16,618 bases of DNA from Euryarchaeota archaeon UBA36 (GCA_002496485.1 DAJW01000137.1:1-16618), one strand, 5' to 3'; shown: positions 1 to 7,338, numbered from the stretch's first letter. Translations and numbers: made by a program. Notes: generated by a model not told the origin, from the sequence alone.

Positions 1-852
1 CAAGGACCAACAGAAGAAGGAAGAGTGAAACCAAACATTGCTTTTGTTGGTTCGAATGTATTTGCTCCTGAAGCAAATTCAGGAGATGGTTATATTGACT
101 ATTCAGGTACTAGTATGGCCACTCCAGGTGCAGCTGGACTAGCTGCTTTAATGTATCAGGCTAACCCAGATCTTTCTCCATTTGATATTAGAAATATTAT
201 GCAAGAAACAGCTACTTACAGAGAATGTCATTACTTGCTGGCCAATGAGCCTTGTCCGGAAGATTTGATTCCTAAGAATAGACAGAATAATGTTTATGGT
301 CATGGCCATGTAGAAGGTCATCTTGCACTATTGGAAGCTGCAAATTACGTATACGATCTTTCTACTGATTTGAATCTGACCACCGAGACTGAGAGTACTG
401 AAGATAATCGAATAGTATTATCAAATCGTGATTCAATAAAAATCTCAGTCGAAGGAGATCCAGTCAAGTTAGAATGGAGGACTTGGGATATGAGAGATAA
501 TTGGATGACTCATCAAGAATTTTCTCCTGGTGATGAATTTGTGGAAATTAGTCATTCCATGTTAATTGACAGGCTCAAGTATATTCCAGGAAATCAGATA
601 GAAGGTAATCAAACTCTAATGGTTAGGTCGATTCTTAACGAAGAGGCTTCTACTAACTTAGTAGTTCAACTATCAGTTGTCGGGACAGAATCTGCTGAAA
701 CTGTTTTGGAATCTACTTCTTTGATGCCCATGCTGATTTTATTAATGTCAGTCGTTATAGTAATATTGATGGTGATAGTAGGGGTGGTTGTGTCCAAAAT
801 GCGTAGAGAAGATTACAATTCGGATTTAGAACATGAATGGCCTGATAATTAG
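1..852 (+). CDS. Subtilisin-like (S8) serine protease, C-terminal part, membrane-anchored
   Basis: This is the C-terminal 283 residues of a subtilase; the frame is open through base 1, so the gene starts upstream and the GTG at 25 is an internal codon. The catalytic serine lies in GTSMATP (Ser codon 112-114, residue 38 of the fragment), preceded by the family's KPNI...V.AP strand. The Asp and His of the triad are outside the window. After the catalytic domain (to about residue 120) comes a beta-rich region of about 110 residues that I do not recognise. A membrane helix follows (about residues 244-266, MLILLMSVVIVILMVIVGVV), then a basic stop-transfer KMRR and a short tail. I infer a secreted protease held at the outer face of the membrane by a C-terminal anchor. 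It is convergent with the EamA gene, with a 34-base gap. Confidence 0.9.
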   Translation, partial: QGPTEEGRVKPNIAFVGSNVFAPEANSGDGYIDYSGTSMATPGAAGLAALMYQANPDLSPFDIRNIMQETATYRECHYLLANEPCPEDLIPKNRQNNVYGHGHVEGHLALLEAANYVYDLSTDLNLTTETESTEDNRIVLSNRDSIKISVEGDPVKLEWRTWDMRDNWMTHQEFSPGDEFVEISHSMLIDRLKYIPGNQIEGNQTLMVRSILNEEASTNLVVQLSVVGTESAETVLESTSLMPMLILLMSVVIVILMVIVGVVVSKMRREDYNSDLEHEWPDN

Positions 853-886
853 GATTAATTTAATGAAAATTATTCACCTTTCTATC

Positions 887-1852
887 TTAATTTATCTTTT
901 CTTTAGGACTAATGAGGATAAGAAAGATTCCTGTTGTCACTATTAGAAGAGCTCCTAAATAGTCATCAAATTTCAAAACCTCATCAAAATAATACCATCC
1001 ATAGAAAGATGCAACCAATACAGTTGTATACGAAAAAGCTGAAATCCAAGCTGCATTAGCTTGTTGGTAAGCTAAAGTAATGCCAATTTGTCCTATTCCT
1101 GCTCCTAATCCTACAGATATTAGCAACAATAATTCATTTAGACTTAGGAAAATTGTCTCTCTAATAGCAAATGGTGCACTAACCAATATAGAAAACATAG
1201 CAAACCAGAATACTACCCCTGCCGGAGAATCTGTAGATCTTAAATCTCTTACAAAAATATATGCTAGTCCTGCTCCAAGACCAGACGCCAATGCAAATAA
1301 GGCATCAGGCTCTACCTTTCCGAATTCTGGGGAAACTATCAATGATACACCAAAAAAAGAAATTAAAACACAAATCATCACTGAAGGAGATACTTTTTCC
1401 TTGAGAATTTTTCCAGAAAATATTGCAACAAATAAGGGTGCAGTATATTGCAGTGAAACTGCTTGGGTGATAGGTATTCGTTGTAATGAATAAAAGTAGC
1501 AAAACATAGCTGTTAATCCAGTAAAGCACCTTAAAAACATCTTTTTCCTATCGACTATTTTCAACGGGCGGGCATAGTAAAGTGCCCATAGAAACACAAT
1601 TCCGGCAATTACGGAACTTCTTACTAGAACGATAGTTGAAACGTTAATGTCAAAATCTTCGGTTTTTTTTATTATAGCATTCATCGTTCCAAAAGCAAAA
1701 CTTCCCAGGATCATCCAGAAAACTGCTGCCTTTGCAGAACCCGAATCGCCGTAGACATACGAATCATTATTAGAAATAAAGCCTGAAAGATCTGGAGATT
1801 TAGTAGTTTGAGATAGGGATTTTAGGCTCCTACCCAAACCTTTCTTAGTCAT
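887..1852 (-). CDS. EamA/DMT-family 10-helix transporter with a ParB-like N-terminal peptide
   Basis: This 321-residue protein has ten hydrophobic helices (about 43-61, 73-92, 106-123, 128-147, 157-174, 183-201, 212-228, 241-260, 266-285, 296-314), matching the two EamA repeats of the drug/metabolite transporter superfamily. The first repeat ends in a typical stretch (SLQYTAPLFVAIFSGKILKE). The substrate cannot be read from sequence. The odd part is the soluble N-terminus of about 42 residues: it opens with MTKKGLGRSLKSL, very close to the start of bacterial ParB/Spo0J proteins (K-x-GLGRGLxxL), the segment that stimulates ParA ATPase. The ATG is one base after the parA stop codon, the usual place of parB, so translational coupling is likely. 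DMT N-termini are normally cytoplasmic, so the peptide could reach ParA. The transporter assignment is firm; the ParB likeness is from motif and position only. No ParB HTH or CTPase domain is present. Confidence 0.85.
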   Translation of the reverse strand: MTKKGLGRSLKSLSQTTKSPDLSGFISNNDSYVYGDSGSAKAAVFWMILGSFAFGTMNAIIKKTEDFDINVSTIVLVRSSVIAGIVFLWALYYARPLKIVDRKKMFLRCFTGLTAMFCYFYSLQRIPITQAVSLQYTAPLFVAIFSGKILKEKVSPSVMICVLISFFGVSLIVSPEFGKVEPDALFALASGLGAGLAYIFVRDLRSTDSPAGVVFWFAMFSILVSAPFAIRETIFLSLNELLLLISVGLGAGIGQIGITLAYQQANAAWISAFSYTTVLVASFYGWYYFDEVLKFDDYLGALLIVTTGIFLILISPKEKIN

Positions 1853-1853
1853 A

Positions 1854-2804
1854 TTAAATCAATCCCCATCTTTTTTCCAAAATAGTGGTTATATCTTGGT
1901 AATCTTTTCCCCCTGCACTGGAAGGATCGTGAAGGTGAATAGGTACTCCATGACTGGGAGCTTCAGCTATTCTTACGTTTCTTCGAATCGCTGGTTTGAT
2001 TAATAGATCGGGATAGTTATCAATCAGTTCACCAGCAACTTGTTGATTTAATAGTGAATTTGTATGCATGGTCATAATTAGTCCATCTACCCCTAATCGA
2101 TTATTTAGTAGACTACGAACTTCACGAATTGTGCCGGTGAGTAATGCCAAACCTTCTAGAGCGAAATACTCCGTTTGAACAGGAATTAAGATTCCATCTG
2201 ATGCTACGAGTGCATTAATAGTAACTAATCCTAATGATGGTGGAGTGTCAATTATTACTAAGTCATAATATGGAAGTAGGTTGTGTAGAGCTTCCTTCAA
2301 CCTTCTCTCTCTGCCCAGTTGTCTCATCATGTCTTGTTCTAGACCAATTAGAGTTCTATCCCCTACGATGATATGGACATTATCAACTGCAGTAGCATGA
2401 CGAGAATTTATTGATGATTCGGGATTTAGAATTAAATCCCTAGTGGTAGTTGTTACCTTACTTTTATCTACTCCTAATCCTGTTGCGCAGTTTCCTTGAG
2501 AATCACAATCAACTACTAAAATTGAATGCCCCCTTAATGCCAATTGAGATGCTATATTAATTACACTAGTAGTTTTTCCGACGCCGCCTTTTTGATTAGT
2601 GACAGTGACTACTCTGGCTCTATTTTTTGGAGAAGGTATGGAATTAGGTAGCTCCATTGAGTTGAAGATTGATGTTGATTGGATTGACTCTTTTGCGTCA
2701 TTTTTCTCAATTTCATCATCCTCTATTTCTGTAAATTCTACGTCTACTATTAATGGTACAGAAGATACTTTAGGAAGTGGATTCTCCTCTTCTGGATTCG
2801 ACAT
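1854..2804 (-). CDS. parA: ParA/Soj-family chromosome-partitioning ATPase
   Basis: This is a 316-residue ATPase of the ParA/MinD class that binds DNA non-specifically as an ATP dimer and positions cargo. It shows the deviant Walker A motif QKGGVGKTTS (residues 71-80, signature Lys 72), Walker A' VVDCDSQGN (97-105), Walker B LVIIDTPPS (182-190) and the Soj-type motif NVRIAEAPSHGVPI (276-289). The overall pattern is that of bacterial chromosomal Soj rather than plasmid ParA. Residues 1-65 are an extra, acidic, probably disordered tail. I chose the ATG at 2804. A longer frame from a TTG at 2891 would overlap the upstream gene and adds an unconvincing peptide. There is no clear Shine-Dalgarno site, but an AT-rich AAATAAATA about 55 bases upstream could be a TATA box, so the gene may be transcribed on its own as well as from the upstream gene. 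No parB is visible anywhere in the window. Confidence 0.93.
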   Translation of the reverse strand: MSNPEEENPLPKVSSVPLIVDVEFTEIEDDEIEKNDAKESIQSTSIFNSMELPNSIPSPKNRARVVTVTNQKGGVGKTTSVINIASQLALRGHSILVVDCDSQGNCATGLGVDKSKVTTTTRDLILNPESSINSRHATAVDNVHIIVGDRTLIGLEQDMMRQLGRERRLKEALHNLLPYYDLVIIDTPPSLGLVTINALVASDGILIPVQTEYFALEGLALLTGTIREVRSLLNNRLGVDGLIMTMHTNSLLNQQVAGELIDNYPDLLIKPAIRRNVRIAEAPSHGVPIHLHDPSSAGGKDYQDITTILEKRWGLI

Positions 2805-2871
2805 TGTTACTTCGGTGGTCGTAGGAGTGTTGAAGATGACGCATGAAAAACAATATTTATTTCGATTTTGT

Positions 2872-5109
2872 TCATTCTGAAGGCTGGTCAAAGTGGTACC
2901 AAGTAATCATTTCTGCTGATTGGGCATCCATTGCAATTCCGACCACATGATTACGATTGGATTCTATCCATTCTCTACCAGCTACCATATTCACCTTTCC
3001 ATCTCCCAAGTCTCCCGGTAGTAAGCTGATAATTTGATTCTCATCTGCAACCGAAAGACGGTATCCAAGTTTTACTTGGGAGAAAGATTCTTGATCATCA
3101 GAATCATAATATCCTGACTTCCAGACTGATTTAGACGAATCATCATTTTCAGAGATAAATGGATTTAAATCTGGGTATCGTGATTCAGAAAGTATTCTAT
3201 TTTCTAAAATTTCTAAAGTTTGTGTTTCAGGAATATCTTGTCTGTTGTATTTTATTTCTCCGTCATCATTTAATTCTTCTTTGATATTACAATTCGACTC
3301 GTCACTAGAATTCAAATATTCGACGACAGTCCAACCTGATTTGTCTCCGCTGGTTACCCATGATAAATTCCATAATTCTGATTCTTGGTTAGTAATTTTT
3401 CTTTTACTCCACTCAGACTGCCAGATGTATCCGCCATCAATCAAGGCCTGTGATCCAGCACTATTAGGGTGTTCAGACTTCATACAATTTGTTGCATCTT
3501 CCAATTTGAATGTACGTTGAGAAGATTCGTCCCACATAGAGTCTAGCCATTTTCTTTCTGTGGATGAACCGGGTTGATCTTCTCCAGCAACTGGTTTCAA
3601 ATAATTCCTACCCCAGTCAATATTTCTTGAACCGTCGATAGAGTTTGTACTAGAGAATTTCATATCTATTGAGAGGGAACCGGAAGGAAGAATTTCATCT
3701 GAAATACTACTTACTATTGCGTTGCAGCTATTAGTTCTCAATTCCTTATCTAATACTATATTAGTTTCCTGTTCCACTGGCCATGGGATATCTTTCTTAA
3801 CAAGAATATTGAGGAATACATTCCCATAGCATTTTGATATGTCCTCATGTTCTAATTCTATTGGATAAACTAGTCCGAATTCTTGGTGATTGAATTCTTT
3901 CTTTACTTCCCATTTCCATACAGAATCCCAGTTTAATTCAGGGTCAGATGATTTTGTTCCTTCCTTAAGCTCAATACTTCCAAAAAATTCATGTAATTCT
4001 ATTGGAGTTAGGGGGAAGGTGAGTGAAGGAATTATTGCACCCAATCCACCGAAAATATCCATATCATAACTAATTGCTCTGAGATTTGTAGTTGATGATG
4101 ATGAATCACTAAAAATTACTTTTGTATCAGAACGAATTGTTTCAGATTCTTCAATTTCATTCCAAGCGATATTTTCTAGATTTAAGGAATTGTCTGCCAA
4201 TGACCACCCGAAGATTCCACATTTTTCTTGGTTAGAATCTTGCTCCCATGTTCTTCCTTCAAGATCAAGTTCTAAATTCATAGATAGTTTTCTCTCTACA
4301 GTGAGAAATCCAGATCTGCCTAAGCTATCTGTACTATATACAGTACCATCTTCCTTCCCATTGGTGATTGAGACATCTCCATTTCCTGACAAATCTATTG
4401 CCAAATATCCACATGCATCCTCTAGAATACCACCAGATGAGTCACGTAATAGACTTAACATTTCATCTCCATTAATTTCAATCTTTGATTGCTCGACATT
4501 AAATTCCATTTGATCTCCAAAACTTAATTCTTCAGTTGAGAAAGTAGAATTTTTTCCTATTACTTGAGTGACTACCGCACCAACCAGTATAACGACTATA
4601 AAAACGGAAATAGTTGCTTTCCAGCGAGTACCCAATGATGAAAAATTTGGAATACTAATTACCAATGCAGGTTGATTGTCTTCTATCTTCTCATCTAATT
4701 TCTCCGGGTCTATATTAATTTCACTAGTTTCATGAATTACTAAATCAGCCTCAATAATTTCGGCCTCTAAGGTGATTTCTTTTTTGTCATCCATTTCTTG
4801 ATTTTCTGATGAGTTATCAATCAATTCTTTTTCTTTTTTATCGGAATATTTCGATATTAACTTCTCAATCCTATCTTGTTCAAAACTATCACTATCTTTA
4901 GTTTGGTTAAAATCTTCTAATTCATCATCTAAGATTAGAGCTTCAGAATCTTCGATTTTTTCATTCATATCCAAAGATTCAAGGATTCTATTGACTAATT
5001 CGGCTTTTTTTCCAGAAATAAGTAAAGATTTTTCTCTACATATTTCACGAAGTTGAGCAACAGTTTTCGAGTTTAGATTGGCCTGGTCGTAAGTTTCGTC
5101 CACTGTCAT
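2872..5109 (-). CDS. SAP-domain, single-pass membrane protein with a large extracellular region
   Basis: I do not recognise the full-length family of this 745-residue protein. Residues 14-47 (TVAQLREICREKSLLISGKKAELVNRIL, seen in two halves) fit a SAP domain, a helix-loop-helix that usually binds DNA. Residues 48-163 are a strongly acidic, low-complexity linker rich in E, D, K and S. One membrane helix lies at about 165-184 (ISVFIVVILVGAVVTQVIG). The remaining 560 residues are beta-like, with scattered Cys and many Asn-x-Ser/Thr sites, typical of an exported domain. With no signal peptide, the topology is N-terminus inside, so the SAP domain faces the nucleoid and the ectodomain faces outward. 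It is first in the minus-strand cassette, 67 bases before parA. A role in tying DNA to the membrane is an inference. The ATG start has no Shine-Dalgarno site. Confidence 0.75.
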   Translation of the reverse strand: MTVDETYDQANLNSKTVAQLREICREKSLLISGKKAELVNRILESLDMNEKIEDSEALILDDELEDFNQTKDSDSFEQDRIEKLISKYSDKKEKELIDNSSENQEMDDKKEITLEAEIIEADLVIHETSEINIDPEKLDEKIEDNQPALVISIPNFSSLGTRWKATISVFIVVILVGAVVTQVIGKNSTFSTEELSFGDQMEFNVEQSKIEINGDEMLSLLRDSSGGILEDACGYLAIDLSGNGDVSITNGKEDGTVYSTDSLGRSGFLTVERKLSMNLELDLEGRTWEQDSNQEKCGIFGWSLADNSLNLENIAWNEIEESETIRSDTKVIFSDSSSSTTNLRAISYDMDIFGGLGAIIPSLTFPLTPIELHEFFGSIELKEGTKSSDPELNWDSVWKWEVKKEFNHQEFGLVYPIELEHEDISKCYGNVFLNILVKKDIPWPVEQETNIVLDKELRTNSCNAIVSSISDEILPSGSLSIDMKFSSTNSIDGSRNIDWGRNYLKPVAGEDQPGSSTERKWLDSMWDESSQRTFKLEDATNCMKSEHPNSAGSQALIDGGYIWQSEWSKRKITNQESELWNLSWVTSGDKSGWTVVEYLNSSDESNCNIKEELNDDGEIKYNRQDIPETQTLEILENRILSESRYPDLNPFISENDDSSKSVWKSGYYDSDDQESFSQVKLGYRLSVADENQIISLLPGDLGDGKVNMVAGREWIESNRNHVVGIAMDAQSAEMITWYHFDQPSE

Positions 5110-5113
5110 TAAT

Positions 5114-5155
5114 TTATTCAGTTACATCTAGCTCTTTCAATTCCTTCGGCTTCAT
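5114..5155 (-). other. Possible 13-codon upstream ORF before the SAP-domain gene
   Basis: An ATG at 5155 opens a short frame (MKPKELKELDVTE) ending in TAA at 5116-5114, four bases before the ATG of the SAP-domain gene and in a different frame. It could allow termination-reinitiation. A short frame by chance is quite possible, and nothing else supports translation. Confidence 0.2.
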
Positions 5156-5235
5156 GATGATGTAGATTAGTATTATTCTATGATAATGAAATTTCGGGCC
5201 AAAGAATTCAAGCGTGAATTTATCATCGCCAGTTT

Positions 5236-6159
5236 ATGGAGCCAAGACTTGTAGTTCTATCCAGAGGTCCAGAATTGTACAGTACTAGAAGATTGGTGAG
5301 AGAATCGGAAGATATTGGTTTAGCGGTTAGAGTGATTGATCCACTAACTCTCACTCTAGTAGTCGAACAAGATGGTGGTAAGATTTTACACGGTGGTTGG
5401 CCAGTAGAATGTGAAGCAATTTTGCCTAGAATTGGTTATTCTATAACTAGAAGGGGCGTTGCAGTAGTAAGGCAATTCGAGCAGAAAGGTGTAATTGTGG
5501 TAAATCCTAGTGAAGCAATTCTGAATAGTAGGGATAAGTTGGTAGCTTGTCAAATGATGGTTAATCACAAAGTTCCAGTTCCAATTACTGCCCACGTTGG
5601 AGCATGGGAAGATACTGGGAGGTCGGTGAATAGAGTTGGCGGCTGTCCATGTGTTGTGAAATCTACCGAAGGTACTCATGGATCGGGTGTTTTTCTCGTT
5701 CGTTCTGAACAGCAAGCCAGGCAATTGGTGCATCAAATGTTGGAAAGAGGTATGAGGCCTTTGGTTCAGGAGTACATTCAGGAATCACATGGAGAAGATA
5801 TCAGGGCCTTTGTAGTCGGCAATGAGGTAGTAGCTTCGATGAGAAGAAAAGCTCATGGAAGTGAATTTAGGTCTAATTTTCATCTAGGTGGCTCAGTAAA
5901 AAATATCGAGTTGACAAAAAAACAGACTGAAATTGCAATCAGAGCATCCAAAACTCTTGGACTCAATATGGCTGGAGTTGATATGTTACTTTCTGAGAGA
6001 GGACCTCTAGTTTTAGAGGTTAATTCTAGTCCTGGGTTAGAAGGAATTGAAAAGGCTACAGGAGTTAATGTAGCTAGAAAGGTAGCGGAATTTGTAAAGA
6101 GTGATTTAGAAAGAAGGGCGAAAGAAAAAGAGAATAGTAGTAATAATAGCATTGTCTAA
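5236..6159 (+). CDS. rimK: RimK-family ATP-grasp ligase (alpha-L-glutamate ligase)
   Basis: This 307-residue protein matches bacterial RimK along its whole length. RimK uses ATP to add glutamate residues to the C-terminus of ribosomal protein S6; archaeal relatives (LysX, MptN, CofF) ligate amino acids or glutamates to other carriers or cofactors. Visible marks are the N-terminal LSRGPELYSTRRL, PRIG (64-67), the ATP-binding VVKSTEGTHGSGV (140-152, Lys 142), QEYI (178-181), FRSNFHLGG (211-219) and the metal-binding AGVDML (246-251) and LEVNSSPGLEGIE (260-272). The last 18 residues are a polar tail. Archaea lack the bacterial S6 protein, so the target here is unknown. The close bacterial likeness suggests acquisition from bacteria. 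The ATG at 5236 is the first good start and has no Shine-Dalgarno site. The gene is divergent from the SAP-domain gene across a 126-base gap. Confidence 0.93.
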   Translation: MEPRLVVLSRGPELYSTRRLVRESEDIGLAVRVIDPLTLTLVVEQDGGKILHGGWPVECEAILPRIGYSITRRGVAVVRQFEQKGVIVVNPSEAILNSRDKLVACQMMVNHKVPVPITAHVGAWEDTGRSVNRVGGCPCVVKSTEGTHGSGVFLVRSEQQARQLVHQMLERGMRPLVQEYIQESHGEDIRAFVVGNEVVASMRRKAHGSEFRSNFHLGGSVKNIELTKKQTEIAIRASKTLGLNMAGVDMLLSERGPLVLEVNSSPGLEGIEKATGVNVARKVAEFVKSDLERRAKEKENSSNNSIV

Positions 6160-6192
6160 TAAAATTAAAATTTATCCGCATAAAATTTAACG

Positions 6193-6200
6193 TATATAAT
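6193..6200 (+). promoter_or_regulatory. Candidate archaeal TATA box for the recombinase gene
   Basis: TATATAAT lies in a very AT-rich stretch. With the usual archaeal spacing of about 25-27 bases from box centre to start site, transcription would begin near 6219-6223. That is at the ATG of the upstream ORF and about 90 bases before the recombinase ATG. Confidence 0.45.
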
Positions 6201-6218
6201 TCTACAAAATTTTATTTC

Positions 6219-6269
6219 ATGTTGGAGAACATTGAATACTTCACCCGCTTCCTGCCTGACGTCCAATAG
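6219..6269 (+). other. Possible 16-codon leader ORF upstream of the recombinase gene
   Basis: ATG at 6219 reads MLENIEYFTRFLPDVQ and stops at TAG 6267-6269. The ATG sits at or within a few bases of the start site predicted from the TATA box, so the transcript could begin with this codon (leaderless). Its last codons run through the 5' arm of the structured leader (6246-6252) and the stop falls in the loop of the first hairpin. Codons here (TTC, ACC, CGC, CTG, GAC, GTC) are richer in G and C than in neighbouring genes, as expected if RNA structure constrains them. Translation is not proven. Confidence 0.35.
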
Positions 6270-6303
6270 GACAGGGATGCAAAGTCGCTTGCGACTGGAG
6301 GCG
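6246..6303 (+). promoter_or_regulatory. Structured 5' leader: three-way junction masking the recombinase Shine-Dalgarno site
   Basis: An outer stem pairs CGCTTCC (6246-6252) with GGAGGCG (6297-6303): seven pairs, one of them G-U. Inside are a hairpin with stem GTCC/GGAC (6261-6264 with 6269-6272, loop AATA) and a second, AGTCGC/GCGACT (6283-6288 with 6291-6296), abutting the outer stem. The 3' strand of the outer stem is the Shine-Dalgarno sequence GGAGGCGA, so the fold would block initiation at 6310. The junction strand GATGCAA (6276-6282) is unpaired. The region is visibly more GC-rich than its surroundings. This could be a riboswitch-like element, a uORF-controlled switch or an unrelated small RNA. 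The pairing is read by eye; no energy calculation or family match was done. Confidence 0.45.
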
Positions 6304-6309
6304 AGATAA

Positions 6310-7338
6310 ATGGGGCGTAATGCAAAGGAAGTTTATTCTGGTGTAATTGAAAATATAAAGGAAAAAAGATCATTAGAATTTGACGATAAAATTAGGATTC
6401 TACCTTCTAGGATTCAGAGATTATCGGATTTTTGTTGGTATGAATGTTGGATTCAACAACTAAAAAGCGAAAAGAAGAGTGAACATACAATACGATCTTA
6501 TGTAACCTCGATTAAGGGATATGCTAAAACGAAGTTACCTAACGAAGATGAAAAGGGATGGAGTCATATCAAGAACATGACCGTAAATGAGTTTTATTCA
6601 ATATCGAAACCGGATAATGGTAGGATAGATGGATGGTTAAATAGTCTTGGAGAATTGAAACCAACAACAATTAATGCTAGAATAGCAGCAATTAGTCATT
6701 TATTAAAGTGGATTGGCCATAATATCCCGGATTGGATTATTAGGCCATCTAGAAATAAATCATTACCAAGGACTTTAGGAAAAAAGGAATTGAATCGTTT
6801 GAAAAGAGCCATTCTAGAGTCGGAAGATCCATTGGCATACCCAGTATCTACAATTCTATTGGATACTGGAATTAGAGTTTCTGAATTATGTGGACTTGAT
6901 ATTGATGATATAGATAAGGAAGATTTGTCAGCATTGATAATAGGTGGAAAGGGAGAGAAAGATAGGACAGTATTATTCACTAATTCTACTGTAGATGCGA
7001 TTGAATCATGGGAGCCTATTCGAGAAAATAGAATCTCTAGAAGCAATAGTGATCAGCAAAGAGCTTTATTTATTTCAAGAAGGGGAAAAAGGATTAATCC
7101 ACGTTCAATTCAGAAATTGATGGATAGTTTAGCAGACTTGGCAGAAATTCCTAGAGCAAGGCTAAGTCCTCATACTCTTAGGCACACCTTTGCTACAGGT
7201 TTATTGGAAAGAGGGGCAGATTTAGTAACCATTCAGAGATTGCTCGGGCATTCGAGTATCGCAACAACTAGAGTATATCTTGAGATTGGGGATCAAACTT
7301 TGAGAGAAATATATCATCGTGCCCAGAATATTAATTAG
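6310..7338 (+). CDS. xerA: XerA/XerC/D-type tyrosine recombinase
   Basis: This 342-residue recombinase of the lambda-integrase family cuts and rejoins DNA through a 3'-phosphotyrosine. Residues 37-135 form a SAM-like core-binding domain (WYECWIQQLKSEKKSEHTIRSY). The catalytic domain has the full set: Arg 189 (DTGIRVSEL), Lys 214 (GGKGEKDR), HTLRH (His 288, Arg 291), His 314 (LLGHSS) and Tyr 323 (TTRVYLEI). The length is slightly above the roughly 300 residues of Xer proteins because of an N-terminal extension of about 36 residues. It looks like a housekeeping dimer-resolution enzyme (XerA acting at dif) rather than a phage integrase, since no other mobile genes are present. A tRNA-targeting integrase cannot be excluded. 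The start is supported by GGAGGCGA six bases upstream of the ATG. The leader is unusual and is described separately. Confidence 0.93.
   Translation: MGRNAKEVYSGVIENIKEKRSLEFDDKIRILPSRIQRLSDFCWYECWIQQLKSEKKSEHTIRSYVTSIKGYAKTKLPNEDEKGWSHIKNMTVNEFYSISKPDNGRIDGWLNSLGELKPTTINARIAAISHLLKWIGHNIPDWIIRPSRNKSLPRTLGKKELNRLKRAILESEDPLAYPVSTILLDTGIRVSELCGLDIDDIDKEDLSALIIGGKGEKDRTVLFTNSTVDAIESWEPIRENRISRSNSDQQRALFISRRGKRINPRSIQKLMDSLADLAEIPRARLSPHTLRHTFATGLLERGADLVTIQRLLGHSSIATTRVYLEIGDQTLREIYHRAQNIN

Noticed and set aside
2804..2891. Longer ParA starting at TTG 2891.
   Set aside because: It would overlap the upstream gene and add 29 residues with no ParA likeness; the ATG at 2804 is the better start.
2872..5109. 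Open frames on the plus strand within the SAP-domain gene (3245-3520, 4190-4513).
   Set aside because: They are antisense shadows of a long frame with sound domain structure and have no recognisable protein features.
6246..6303. Resemblance of the recombinase leader to the c-di-GMP-I (GEMM) riboswitch, through GGGATGCAAAG (6273-6283) close to the GEMM GGGACGCAAAGC.
   Set aside because: The GNRA tetraloop, the 5' conserved strand and the receptor hairpin of GEMM are not present, and the best pairing is a different three-way junction. A covariance search with the GEMM model would settle it.
6246..6303. The same stretch read as a tRNA or tRNA fragment, because the outer stem has seven pairs.
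   Set aside because: There is no T-arm loop, no anticodon arm and only 58 bases; the second hairpin has a loop of two to four bases.
6310..7338. A mobile element or prophage around the tyrosine recombinase.
   Set aside because: No other phage or transposon genes, no direct repeats and no tRNA next to the gene; neighbours look like ordinary chromosomal genes.
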